This document shows, one piece after another, positions 56,679 through 64,000 of a stretch of 64,000 bases of DNA. The translations under genes and the position numbers were made by a program. Source of the stretch: Cyanobium sp. FGCU6 (GTDB lineage Bacteria > Cyanobacteriota > Cyanobacteriia > PCC-6307 > Cyanobiaceae); the NCBI GenBank assembly GCA_024958655.1, contig JANWUR010000001.1, forward strand, positions 186,001 to 250,000, in the 5' to 3' direction. Each line of letters starts with the position of its first letter. Within the stretch, counting starts at the first letter, position 1. Under the pieces are notes generated by a model that saw only the letters and a program-made list of their open reading frames with translations, made no database searches and was not told the DNA's origin.

Positions 56679-56913
56679 ACCCCAGGATCTCCTCGGCGCT
56701 GCGCTGATCCAGCACCGGCAGGCTCCACACCTGCTGCTCCAGCCAGAGCCTGCTCTCCTGGAGCGTGGGCCGCTTTGGAATTGGCGACTCCGGCAGCCCC
56801 GCCTCCAGAGCGAGGATCGCCTCCTGATTCATCGAGCGCCGGTGCGCCGCCGCCACCGCCTTGAGGCGGCGGTAGAGCCCATCGGGCACCTGCCGTAGCA
56901 CCAGGGTGTTCAT
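56653..56913 (-). CDS. FitA/Arc-type ribbon-helix-helix antitoxin
   Basis: An 86-residue antitoxin with MNTLVLRQVPDGLYRRLKAV and AAAHRRSMNQEAILALEAGL, the Arc/FitA RHH fold (V-P-D-x-[LV]-x-x-x-L-K). A tail with Trp (LWLEQQVWSLPVLDQRSAEE) follows. The ATG at 56913 is chosen over 56955. The partner toxin is frameshifted, so the antitoxin is probably an orphan. Confidence 0.82.
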   Translation of the reverse strand: MNTLVLRQVPDGLYRRLKAVAAAHRRSMNQEAILALEAGLPESPIPKRPTLQESRLWLEQQVWSLPVLDQRSAEEILGYGDDGLCG

Positions 56914-57054
56914 CGCCCCAACGCCCATTGCTAGCGGAATGCTAGCGCCGTTCATCGCGGCATCTCCTCACGATGAACCACCTCGTCGTGGATCAGACCA
57001 GGCCAGCAGCGCAAGCCCCAGCTAGGGTGACATGTAACCGATGCGGGAGTTGCC

Positions 57055-57333
57055 ATGGGACCTGAAGCCGCCCAGGAGGCCAGAGCCTCAGAGGCCTCCG
57101 CCCAGGAGGCGCGCCGTGCGGCCAATCGCCGCAAAGTGAGGGAGCACCGCCAGCGGCTGCGGGCCCAGGGGATGCGGCCGATCCAGATCTGGGTGCCGGA
57201 TGTGCATTCACCCGAGTTCGCCGCCGAAGCGCGGCGGCAGTCGCTGTTGGTGGCGCAGAGCCCCGAGGAGGCCGAAATCCAGGCCTTCATTGATTCGGTG
57301 TATGAGTGGCCCGACGACGAGTACAGCCAATGA
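57055..57333 (+). CDS. MazE-like antitoxin (DUF3018 type)
   Basis: A 92-residue, highly charged protein. An N-terminal helix rich in Ala, Glu and Arg is followed by the family core RLRAQGMRPIQIWVPDVHSP and FAAEARRQSLLVAQSPEEAE, as in DUF3018 antitoxins of MazF. The acidic tail (WPDDEYSQ) probably occupies the toxin RNA channel. Its stop overlaps the mazF start (ATGA). Confidence 0.8.
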   Translation: MGPEAAQEARASEASAQEARRAANRRKVREHRQRLRAQGMRPIQIWVPDVHSPEFAAEARRQSLLVAQSPEEAEIQAFIDSVYEWPDDEYSQ

Positions 57334-57659
57334 AGCGTGGTGAGATCTGGACCATGGCAGGTGGCTCAGGCTATGCCGGTAAACCTCGCCCGGCTGTGAT
57401 TATTCAGGATGACTGCTTCCCCGAAACCCTCTCGATCGCCGTTTGTCCGCTGACAAGTCAACCGATTGAAGCTCCGATCCTGCGCATCCTGATCGATCCA
57501 ACGCCCGAGAACGGCCTGCGAGCTCCCAGTCGCCTCATGATCGACAAGGTCACCACCGTGCCCAAGAGCGGCCTCGGCCAGTGCATCGGCCACCTTGCGG
57601 ATGACGACCTGCTGCGCCTCAACCGCTCGTTGCTCGTGTTTCTGGGCCTGGCCCGTTGA
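57330..57659 (+). CDS. MazF-type mRNA interferase toxin
   Basis: A 109-residue PemK/MazF protein. The family blocks are MKRGEIWTMAGGSGYAGKPR with PAVIIQDD (G-x-x-x-x-KPRP-x-[VL][IV]), SIAVCPLTSQ, and the C-terminal LMIDKVTTVPKSGLGQCIGH then LADDDLLRLNRSLLVFLGL. All landmarks are intact and the length is normal, so the module should be active. MazF cleaves RNA at short sequence motifs. It is the best-preserved module in the right half of the island. Confidence 0.88.
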   Translation: MKRGEIWTMAGGSGYAGKPRPAVIIQDDCFPETLSIAVCPLTSQPIEAPILRILIDPTPENGLRAPSRLMIDKVTTVPKSGLGQCIGHLADDDLLRLNRSLLVFLGLAR

Positions 57660-57676
57660 TCGCGCTTGCGTAACGC

Positions 57677-57775
57677 TCATCGCAGCATCCCCTCCAGCTC
57701 CTCAATCCCCTGCAGGATCTCCTGCTCGATCGTCCGCAGTTCGGCCAGGATCTCCAGCGGTGGACGGTGATCCCC
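57677..57775 (-). pseudogene. Short remnant resembling a type I methyltransferase C-terminus
   Basis: About 33 codons read DHRPPLEILAELRTIEQEIL then QGIEELEGMLR and stop. The heptad pattern and the LEGML-R ending resemble the C-terminal tail of some HsdM proteins. Nothing else of such a gene is nearby. The match is to a low-complexity helix, so confidence is low. Confidence 0.3.
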
Positions 57776-58253
57776 GTAGGTTCACGTTCTGAATTTGCGT
57801 GATGGATGGCTGTCTGGCGTTCCCCTGCACCGGCTGCTCTGCAATGGCAGGAGGATGGCGAGCTGGCTGCACCGGATCTGTTCGCCCTGGTCTGCCGCTT
57901 GCGGCACGTCGAACCTGCTGAGCACAGCAACGCACTGTGGCGTCTGGGACAGAAGCTGCCAGGCCGCTGCCGGCCAACAGGACCTGGCCAGCGATCCGAA
58001 GGCTGAAAGCCGCTCCCCCGTCACACCCTGCATCTAGAAGCCCGCGAGGCTCTGATCGACCATTGCGGGCAGGCTCACAGCGCCATCCCGGTAAGGATTT
58101 GCCGGAAACCCGCTGCTGCCGCCCCTGGCACCAGATCTTTGATGATCCCCTGTGTTGGGTTGAGCTGCCCAGGAGTGTGACGTCTTGTCAGCATGACTGG
58201 CGCTATGGGATCTGCAGCCTTTTGGATAGTGAATGCCTGCTCTCTGATTTGTG
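57776..58253. other. Gene-poor stretch of about 480 bp
   Basis: Plus-strand open frames cover the region (one ending CLLSDL at 58254, just overlapping the next start), but none shows a recognisable domain. It may be decayed coding sequence. No repeat or RNA gene was recognised. Confidence 0.35.
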
Positions 58254-58487
58254 ATGGCCGGTGAGGTCCTGAGCGTTGGGGAGCTGGAAGCCCAGTACCC
58301 CCTGTACTGCAAGGCGATGCGCATCCTGGTGCGGGATGGCGTCAGCATCAATCAGGCACGTCGCACAGTGTGCTGGCAGAAGCTGGAGATCTTGAATCAC
58401 TGCCTGCCGCGGCACTACCGCGAACCAGAGCAGCTGTATCTCCATCTCAAGCGTGATCAGCAGCAGGCCACTCCACCCAGCCGCTGA
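58254..58487 (+). CDS. Small hypothetical protein
   Basis: A 77-residue protein: LSVGELEAQYPLYCKAMRIL, then RDGVSINQARRTVCWQKLEI and LNHCLPRHYREPEQLYLHLK. The composition is natural, with three Cys and a conserved-looking helical pattern. No family can be named with confidence. The ATG at 58254 overlaps the stop of an unassigned frame (TGATG). An unusual, partly lower-GC neighbourhood follows. Confidence 0.5.
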   Translation: MAGEVLSVGELEAQYPLYCKAMRILVRDGVSINQARRTVCWQKLEILNHCLPRHYREPEQLYLHLKRDQQQATPPSR

Positions 58488-58710
58488 ACGGAACTGCAAG
58501 GCCGACGCTTATGCCTCCAGCTGATCATTATTGGATGGCAGTTGCCCAGGCGAATATCCCCCGCCTGAGCAGGGGCTTTGGTGCAAACACTTGGTCACAG
58601 GGGCGAAGGCTGAGGATCAGCCGATCGCCGGGGCGGGGAGTTGGCTGCGGAGCTCAGCATTCTCCTGCTTGCAAGCCTGAATCTCCTGCTGCTGAGCAAG
58701 GATCTGCATT

Positions 58711-58743
58711 CTGACGCTGGCTGGTGTTGCCAGCCAGAGTCAG
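58711..58743. repeat. Inverted repeat, possible hairpin
   Basis: CTGAC-G-CTGGCTGG then TGTTG then CCAGCCAG-A-GTCAG: arms of 14 bases with one mismatch. No T-run follows. It sits in a 360-bp stretch (58488-58847) without a supported gene. A 30-codon minus-strand ORF with a heptad pattern (MQILAQQQEIQACKQENAEL) reads out of it and may be a fragment. Confidence 0.5.
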
Positions 58744-58847
58744 AACGCACAGGAGAGATCGCCGCTGAAGTCGAGCCGTGGATCAGAGGATCAGAGCCAG
58801 GGCTGACCGCTGGGGAGGGTCGCTGAGGGCATGTGGACTCATTCAAA

Positions 58848-59738
58848 TTAAGTCAGCGCTCTTGTGCGTCGACGAAGCTTGCGAGAGAAGCGGAATGCTG
58901 CACCCACGCCCAAAATTGGCAGTGGGCCGGGGACTTCGGCAACTGTGCCAAGCACTCCGGCGATGTTTGGACCGTAGTAGCCATCAGCGGAGAAATTTCC
59001 AACTAGATTCGGAAATGATAGATTTTGGCTGCACAGAGTAGGGGCAGACCCACACTGATAACTAAAATTTGAGGAGTATTGAATGATCCAGCTAGCAAAC
59101 AGGGGGTCGGAGCTTGCATTGTATGCAATGCTCGCATATCCTTGATAGCGATCACTAGTGTAGGGCTGAATATACAGGGCGCCCAAGGTGTATTCAACCC
59201 CAGGTTGAAGTGTCAGCTCTGGAATATCTGTGTAACGGAACTGGCCGAAAAGCTTGCCTGCTGTTCCTGCGGGCACGGTGGCGGAAGCGAGGAGAGAGCC
59301 AGTGCCAAGAAAGTCCCTTTCCCAGAGCCCCACTTCGGTAGCTACCGCCAATCCATCAGCATCGGCGTCATAGACACCCAAAAGACTAATGTTGCGGGGC
59401 TCATTGACAATAAAACTCCAGCCTACAGTTCCCTCAAAGGGGACAGTAGAGGAGATGGGACTGCGTTCAAAAGAAATAATGCCTGGATCTATCAGATCAA
59501 GAGCATTGGCGGGCTTCGGTTCAAGCAGTGCAGAGAAGACAACAGCAAAGAGTGGAAGCAGGCTTATAACGTCCAACGGCCGCGATTTGAGAAGTGGGAC
59601 AACCTTCTTTCGGAATTGATGACGCGAGGGGGTAGAGAGGGATTGAAGGTTGCGCTTCCAGAAGTGGATTATCCGGGTGGGGACTTGATTTCTGTCGAGC
59701 GTGATGGATTTGCTCTGATTGTCGTTGAGTTTATTCAT
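58848..59738 (-). CDS. Secreted protein with DUF4082-like domain and VPGPLP (PEP-CTERM-like) tail
   Basis: A long basic N-terminus leads to one hydrophobic segment (DVISLLPLFAVVFSALL) acting as a signal. A beta-rich domain follows (VGWSFIVNEPRNISLLGVYD, GLAVATEVGLWERDF, LFGQFRYTDIPELTLQPGVE) resembling DUF4082. The C-terminus is EVPGPLPILGVGAAFRFSRK then LRRR, the same kind of exosortase-type tail as in the GDSL lipase at 7858-8994. The gene is visibly richer in A/T than the backbone, suggesting transfer. The start is uncertain; ATGs occur at 59813, 59759 and 59738. Confidence 0.7.
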   Translation of the reverse strand: MNKLNDNQSKSITLDRNQVPTRIIHFWKRNLQSLSTPSRHQFRKKVVPLLKSRPLDVISLLPLFAVVFSALLEPKPANALDLIDPGIISFERSPISSTVPFEGTVGWSFIVNEPRNISLLGVYDADADGLAVATEVGLWERDFLGTGSLLASATVPAGTAGKLFGQFRYTDIPELTLQPGVEYTLGALYIQPYTSDRYQGYASIAYNASSDPLFASWIIQYSSNFSYQCGSAPTLCSQNLSFPNLVGNFSADGYYGPNIAGVLGTVAEVPGPLPILGVGAAFRFSRKLRRRTRALT

Positions 59739-60078
59739 GCACTCTAGTGCTGGAGTCATGGGTTTGTCGTTGGTCTTTTTGCGGGAAGACTGAAGTAGAG
59801 AGGCCAGCGTCATGGTTTAACACTTGCCTACACAGTAGCGGCGGGCGTCCCTTTATGCCATGGGCGGCTGCTTGTTGCTGCGGACTTTCCCTTGGGGGCC
59901 TCGTCCAAATGACTGCCTCCTGCAGTGCCAGCACCCACTCCCGCCGCCAGGGGGTGGTGCCTGCTTCCATGAGCGCGATCAGGGAGGCGACGAGCTTCTC
60001 CTCGGCGCTGGGGCCCTCGGCACGGCGACGAGAGGACGAACGGCGGGACGAATCCGGGGTGGGCGGAACGGCAGCCAT
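59731..60078 (-). pseudogene. ArdC-like antirestriction protein, N-terminal fragment
   Basis: From ATG 60078: MAAVPPTPDSSRRSSSRRRA, then AEEKLVASLIALMEAGTTPW and RREWV. The segment LIxLMExGTTPWRREW is the hallmark of the ArdC ssDNA-binding domain (DUF1738). After that the match stops and the sequence (ALQEAVIWTRPPRESPQQQA) is unrelated, so the antirestriction zinc-peptidase domain is missing. It lies in an island with two restriction systems. Confidence 0.68.
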
Positions 60079-60131
60079 CGATGGCAAGCGCAGGACCCGA
60101 AGCACGCTGAGGATCCCTGCGCGGCGTTCTC

Positions 60132-60671
60132 TCAGCCCACCAGGGCGAACTCCGGGCAGAAGCTCACCAGTCCAGATCCCTGTGGGATGCCACCAGGTTG
60201 AAGAGCGATTACCTGGAAGGCGTCTCCGCCGCCATAGGCATCACGAAGGCCAAAGGCGGACGCCGCTTGGAACCCGAAGCGCCCGTAGTAATCAGGCTCC
60301 CCCAGCACCACGACCCAGCGGTAGCCCAGCCGGCGGGCTTGCTCAAGACCCGCCTCCACCAGCCGTGTGGCGATCCCCTGCCGTCGGTGCTCCGTGGGGA
60401 CCGCCAGCGGCGCCAGGCCAAGCCCAGGGCCCGACTCCCCGGGGATGCCCGCCGAAGCCCGCTCGATGTCAACCGGGGAGAAGGCGAGGTGGCCCACGAG
60501 CTGCCCGTCACGCTCGGCCACCAGCGAAATGGGCAGGTGGCCCGCCTGCCGTAGGGCCTCCACCAGCTGGGCCTCTGCAGCGGTGGGGAAACAGGTCTCC
60601 AACAGGGAGGTGATCGCCGCTCCATCAACGCGTTGCTCCTGGCGGATCACGAGGTCCGTAGCGATGCTCAT
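60132..60671 (-). CDS. GNAT-family N-acetyltransferase (YhbS-like)
   Basis: A 179-residue acetyltransferase. The acetyl-CoA loop is seen in LGLAPLAVPTEHRRQGIATR (Q-x-x-G-x-[AG]) after the strand LVGHLAFSPVDI, with VVVLGEPDYYGRFGFQAASA typical of YhbS/COG3153. The substrate is unknown. The length is complete. Its ATG overlaps the stop of the shortened Alr4036-type gene (ATGA), so the two are co-translated. Confidence 0.88.
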   Translation of the reverse strand: MSIATDLVIRQEQRVDGAAITSLLETCFPTAAEAQLVEALRQAGHLPISLVAERDGQLVGHLAFSPVDIERASAGIPGESGPGLGLAPLAVPTEHRRQGIATRLVEAGLEQARRLGYRWVVVLGEPDYYGRFGFQAASAFGLRDAYGGGDAFQVIALQPGGIPQGSGLVSFCPEFALVG

Positions 60672-60919
60672 GGGTTGAGAGCTTCCTCGACCGCCGGCTG
60701 ACGGGCCAGTTCCGCAGGCTTGGCGCTGCGGCCATCGGTGAGCAGATCCAGCGCCGCCGCTCCCGCCCAGCTGCGGAACACCAGCGTGCGTACCCGAGGG
60801 ATGTCATCGCTCGCCACAGTGGCCAGCTGCAGCCAGCGGGGCTGGGGCGATCGTCCCTCGCGCTCGCGGGCGCCGCGCAGCAGAGGGCGCCAGGGGGGCA
60901 GGGGTTCAGGTCGGCTCAT
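60668..60919 (-). pseudogene. Internally deleted paralogue of the Alr4036-type protein
   Basis: The 83-codon ORF reads MSRPEPLPPWRPLLRGAREREGRSPQP-like start, WLQLATVASDDIPRVRTLVF, DLLTDGRSAKPAELARQPAV and then jumps to EEALNP-stop. The full-length copy at 38922-39494 has PAVELCW and, about 100 residues later, SEDALNP-stop. So the middle of the barrel is lost by an in-frame deletion while both ends are kept. Nucleotide identity over about 195 bp is about 84 percent by eye, so the copies are not recent. Confidence 0.75.
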
Positions 60920-61260
60920 CGGGCTTGAGTTGGGTACCTGGATCCCGCCAAAACCCATCACCAACTGAGGAGGCTGAGGCGTGAGCTTCTGTGCGGCAGC
61001 CTCCAGGAACGCCACCATGATCGTGATCAGCAGGATGTAATCCCGCAGGGCGGGATTCACGGATGGCCCTCCGGTGTCACTGGTCTTGGCGAGCACCTTT
61101 TTCAGGGTTTCCCAGAGCGGATTGACGCGAGCGTCCTGGTAGGCCTGGGCCAGGCGGGCTGCATGGGCCCCCTCCACCGGCGTTTCGATCAGCCCGAGGC
61201 GGTGGGCCAGGCTGATCCGTGCCCCGAAGGATCCGAGCGGGCGAACGGGCAGCGGCGGCA
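60920..61260 (-). pseudogene. Possible MltR/DUF4145-like helical fragment
   Basis: In frame with the truncated Alr4036 copy and just upstream of it, the sequence reads LGSFGARISLAHRLGLIETP, ARVNPLWETLKKVLAKTSDT and LRDYILLITIMVAFLEAAAQ. SFGARISLAHRLGLI resembles the conserved core of mannitol-repressor-like proteins. No start codon is evident and the N-terminus is missing. Low confidence; it may be a fused remnant. Confidence 0.35.
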
Positions 61261-61337
61261 GCCGCTGGCTCAGCCGCTGCTGGTGTTGAGGCTTGCTCGG
61301 TGGACGATGGCGATGGCAGAGAAGAGGCGGACACGGG

Positions 61338-62408
61338 TCACTCCTGGGATGCGAACTGCAGCAACCGGGCCCTGAGGACGGCGTGGCTGGCGGTGAGATC
61401 CACGGTGGCAAAGCGGAGGCGATGCCCCTGGATCGACACCGATTCATCCACTTCCGTGTCGATGGCTGGATGGAGCAGCAAGCCGGCGGCTGAATCAGCC
61501 CAGGGAGCAGCTGGGTCATCGCGCCCTTCCTGGGAGCGGAGGTAGGCGTAGAGCTGGTAGATGGTGCCGGCGCGCAGCGATTGCTCGCGGTACCAGCCCC
61601 GAGAAAAGACGCCTGTGAACTTGGTGTCGATCACCAGGCGCTGGGGCCGGTCGCGGCGATCGATCACGATGTCGGTGCGCATCGAGGGGAACACCTGAGC
61701 AATGCCGGTGGTGGCCCCAGCCAGGGGCCAGCTCAGCGGCCTGCCGGTGCTCACCACCCACTCGGCCTGATTGAGATGCAGGCGGAAGAAGCCGCCGATC
61801 GCCTTCTCGTAGAGGCGCCTCAGCCAGTGAACGCAGCGCTGCGGATCAAGCAGGGAGTTGGGGCCGGCTTCCTCCGTGGGGAGCGCCAGATCCATGGCGA
61901 GGCGAGCGGCCGCCAGCATCTGTTGGTCGATCGCATCGTGCCTGGAGAAGCGTTCATTGCTGATTTGCTTTCGGGTGGGCGGTTCACCCACCACACCCTG
62001 AAGGCGAAGGCCATGGGCCAGGCTCCGGCAACGATGGGATAGTGCCGGCTGCCTGACCAAGCGGGCCACGGTTTCAAGCGCAGCTCGCACGAAGCGGTTG
62101 CGGGGGCTGTCGATCGTCAGCTCCTCGAAGCGGCAGGCCACCTGGCCTTTGGCGAGAAGCTGCCGGCGGCTGGTGGTGAGGTGGTCGATGCGGCCACGGA
62201 CGCGAGTGAGCACCGCCTCCCGCTGGCGGAAGGCAGTGGAGAGCTGGCGACGCTGTCGCTGTTCAACAGAGCGGGCCAGGATTTCCGCAACCAGATCGGG
62301 GATCTCCTCTGGAAGGCCCTCTGCCGCAAGCTGAGCTGGGTCGGTGCTCCTGCCCAGATCAGAGGCGTAGAGCATCAGCCACCAGATGTTGCGGATGGGG
62401 ATGCTCAC
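61338..62408 (-). CDS. mcrC: McrC-like subunit of an McrBC restriction system
   Basis: The nuclease partner of McrB, 356 residues. The N-terminus (MSIPIRNIWWLMLYASDLGR) and a central helical region lead to the PD-(D/E)xK nuclease: MRTDIVIDRRDRPQRLVIDT with KF next (D...DTK), then YQLYAYLRSQEG. McrBC cleaves DNA carrying modified cytosines, or acts on phage DNA. The GTG at 62408 overlaps the mcrB stop (GTGA), so translation is coupled. Complete and without visible lesions. Confidence 0.9.
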   Translation of the reverse strand: MSIPIRNIWWLMLYASDLGRSTDPAQLAAEGLPEEIPDLVAEILARSVEQRQRRQLSTAFRQREAVLTRVRGRIDHLTTSRRQLLAKGQVACRFEELTIDSPRNRFVRAALETVARLVRQPALSHRCRSLAHGLRLQGVVGEPPTRKQISNERFSRHDAIDQQMLAAARLAMDLALPTEEAGPNSLLDPQRCVHWLRRLYEKAIGGFFRLHLNQAEWVVSTGRPLSWPLAGATTGIAQVFPSMRTDIVIDRRDRPQRLVIDTKFTGVFSRGWYREQSLRAGTIYQLYAYLRSQEGRDDPAAPWADSAAGLLLHPAIDTEVDESVSIQGHRLRFATVDLTASHAVLRARLLQFASQE

Positions 62409-64000
62409 CACCCCTCCAGCAAGCGATCCGCTTCCCGATCGGCCACATCAGGTGCGTCGAACCAGTACTCGTGCAGCAGGGGACGGAGCTCGGTGGCCAC
62501 CACCTCGGCGAACCAGTCGCGGCTGGAGCGACCCTCCAGGCTCTGACTGGGAGTGACGTAGCTGTGGCCGATGCGGAAGGCCTTGCCGAGGCGGCTATCG
62601 GCGCTGATGGTGCTGTTGAGCTGCTCCAGCCGCTGCTGGATCGTGGCGGCTGCGTTCGCCTCCAGCTGCATCCTTGCCACCCATTCGCGCCAGGCAGCGC
62701 CCAGGGATGGCTCCAGATCGACGAAGGCGAAGCGGCGGCGAAAGGCCATGTCCACCAGCGCCAGGGAGCGATCGGCGATGTTCATGGTGCCGATCACGTA
62801 GAGGTTGCCCGGCACATGCACCGGTCGGTGCACGCCATCGGGGTCGGGATAGCAGAGCTGCATGGCATCGCGGGGCGTTCGTTTGCCGGCCTCCAGCAAC
62901 GTGAGCAGCTCCCCGAAGATCTGGGCTGGGTTGCCGCGGTTGATCTCTTCGATCACGAGCACATGGGTCTGGCTGGGGTGCTGCAGGGCGCCCTTCACCA
63001 TCTGCATGAACACCCCCTCATGCAGGGCCAGGCCGCCATTGGTGTTGGGCCGCCAGCCGCGCACAAAGTCTTCGTAGGAGAGGTTGGGGTGGAACTGCAC
63101 GGAGCGCAGCTGCGGCTCCTGCACCAGATGGCCCACCAGGGCCATGCCGAGGCGTTTGGCCAGCCAGGTTTTGCCGGTGCCGGGCGGGCCCTGGAGGATC
63201 AGGTTCTTCTTGTCGCGCAGGCGGCGCAGGATGCGCTCCAGCTCGCTGCGGGCCAGGAAGCAGCCATCAGCCAGGATGTCATCGATGCCGTAGGGCGTGA
63301 GCGGGATGACCGGCTCCACCACTGGGGTGTCGTCGACGTCATTGACGGCCGCCTCGTCGTCTGCTGATTCGTCGCCTTCCGTGTCTGTGCCGCTGGCGGT
63401 GTAGGTCCAGGCCTCCAGGGAGAGCTCGGGGAAGGAGTGCACACTGAAGTCGGGCTCCTCGAAGCGCTGCCGGAGCGATTCGATCAGCTGGAGATAGTCG
63501 GCAGCGTTGCAGCGATTCTTGGGGCCATGGCGGCCGATGGTGAGGCGCAGCTTTTCGCTGATGTAGTTGCGGGAGCGCTCATCAAGGCTGAGGAAGCTCC
63601 AGGGGCGGCACCAGTAGAGCCCGAAGGTGAGGTTCCAGGCCACACCGAAGTAGCCCATCGCCGCATCGAAGTCGCGGCTGAAGCGCTCGATCGCCTGCTC
63701 GGTGTCGGCATCGGCGAGCAACAGGCCACTCTGAAAGACCTGCCAGAGGGCGTCGATCTGGGCGGGCTCGCGATTTTTGGCGTAGGGGAAGAACCACGAC
63801 TTCTGGTTGTTGAGCACCGGGATGCCCTCGAAGCTCTCGGGGAGCGCTTCTTCCACGCCCAGGAACTGGGCAAGGGCGGCAGCGATGGCGCGGCGATTGC
63901 TGTCTTTGATGCCCCGGTTGAACAGGCCGAACAGGGTGAAGGGGTCGATGTCCTGGATGAAGCCCTTGCTGCCATCGGCGAACTGATCCCCGCTGAGCAG
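62405..64000 (-). CDS. mcrB: McrB-like AAA+ GTPase, N-terminus beyond the window
   Basis: The motor of the McrBC system. Only the last 531 codons lie in the window; the frame is still open at 64000. Motifs are Walker A LQGPPGTGKTWLAKRL, Walker B with the McrB signature HVLVIEEINRGNPAQIFGEL, and NLYVIGTMNIADRSLALVDM with AFRRRFAF, the sensor/arginine-finger part. An N-terminal region (WFFPYAKNREPAQIDALWQV) with a possible DNA-binding role precedes an acidic linker. It is co-translated with mcrC. McrBC GTPases use GTP via the NRGN-type region. Confidence 0.92.
   Translation of the reverse strand: MLSGDQFADGSKGFIQDIDPFTLFGLFNRGIKDSNRRAIAAALAQFLGVEEALPESFEGIPVLNNQKSWFFPYAKNREPAQIDALWQVFQSGLLLADADTEQAIERFSRDFDAAMGYFGVAWNLTFGLYWCRPWSFLSLDERSRNYISEKLRLTIGRHGPKNRCNAADYLQLIESLRQRFEEPDFSVHSFPELSLEAWTYTASGTDTEGDESADDEAAVNDVDDTPVVEPVIPLTPYGIDDILADGCFLARSELERILRRLRDKKNLILQGPPGTGKTWLAKRLGMALVGHLVQEPQLRSVQFHPNLSYEDFVRGWRPNTNGGLALHEGVFMQMVKGALQHPSQTHVLVIEEINRGNPAQIFGELLTLLEAGKRTPRDAMQLCYPDPDGVHRPVHVPGNLYVIGTMNIADRSLALVDMAFRRRFAFVDLEPSLGAAWREWVARMQLEANAAATIQQRLEQLNSTISADSRLGKAFRIGHSYVTPSQSLEGRSSRDWFAEVVATELRPLLHEYWFDAPDVADREADRLLEGW

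Overview
The window is a piece of a high-GC unicellular cyanobacterial chromosome, most likely from the Synechococcus/Cyanobium group. The evidence is a run of phototroph housekeeping genes: chlP (chlorophyll phytyl-chain reductase), a class II FBPase/SBPase (glpX), glgC, gnd and pgl, hemA, ccsA of the system II cytochrome c pathway, a cyanobacterial SLH-porin, and several small proteins typical of this clade. No rRNA, tRNA or CRISPR array was seen.

Positions 1-37.7 kb look like conserved chromosomal backbone. A compact plus-strand block (typA, DUF309, lptA, lptB, lptF/G, ccsA) carries lipopolysaccharide export and cytochrome maturation. It is followed by carbon and tetrapyrrole metabolism (rpe, glpX, hemA, glgC, gnd, pgl), a CIA30-like protein, ilvD and upp. 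A cobalamin riboswitch (about 20.26-20.40 kb) precedes hupE and cobW, which points to B12-repressed cobalt uptake and handling. At 22.5-27.1 kb a Crp/Fnr-family regulator is divergent from a 1218-residue protein. That protein joins an M50-like membrane domain with a degenerate zinc motif, a GlmS-like glutaminase domain with an internal Cys-Gly, a SIS domain and a second membrane domain. A perfect inverted repeat with 18-bp arms lies between the two genes. Then come purS/purQ, 2-Cys peroxiredoxin, glutathione reductase, a porin and two convergent GH13 amylases.

From about 37.9 kb to the end the window is an accessory defence island. It opens with an IS256-type transposase remnant and an AraC-type gene. 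An Alr4036-type flavin-binding protein (38.9-39.5 kb) has a shortened paralogue in the same orientation at 60.7-60.9 kb, so the two bracket most of the island. Between them lie a translationally coupled J-domain/HNH pair and a type I restriction-modification system whose hsdR, hsdS and hsdM are dispersed. Many toxin-antitoxin modules sit between and beside those genes: intact VapBC and MazEF pairs, plus broken HEPN/MNT, HigA, AbrB/PIN, YoeB and VapC copies. Fragments of RecD2, an AlbA_2-type ATPase and ArdC are also present, along with a second exosortase-type (VPGPLP) protein. McrC and a partial McrB end the window.

Several island genes carry single lesions: an in-frame stop in hsdR, and probable frameshifts in hsdM, the MNT antitoxin, a VapC and a small unknown protein. 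The island therefore looks old and decaying, or phase-altered, with toxin-antitoxin modules inserted around the restriction genes. All functional calls rest on motif recognition by eye; no database search was run.
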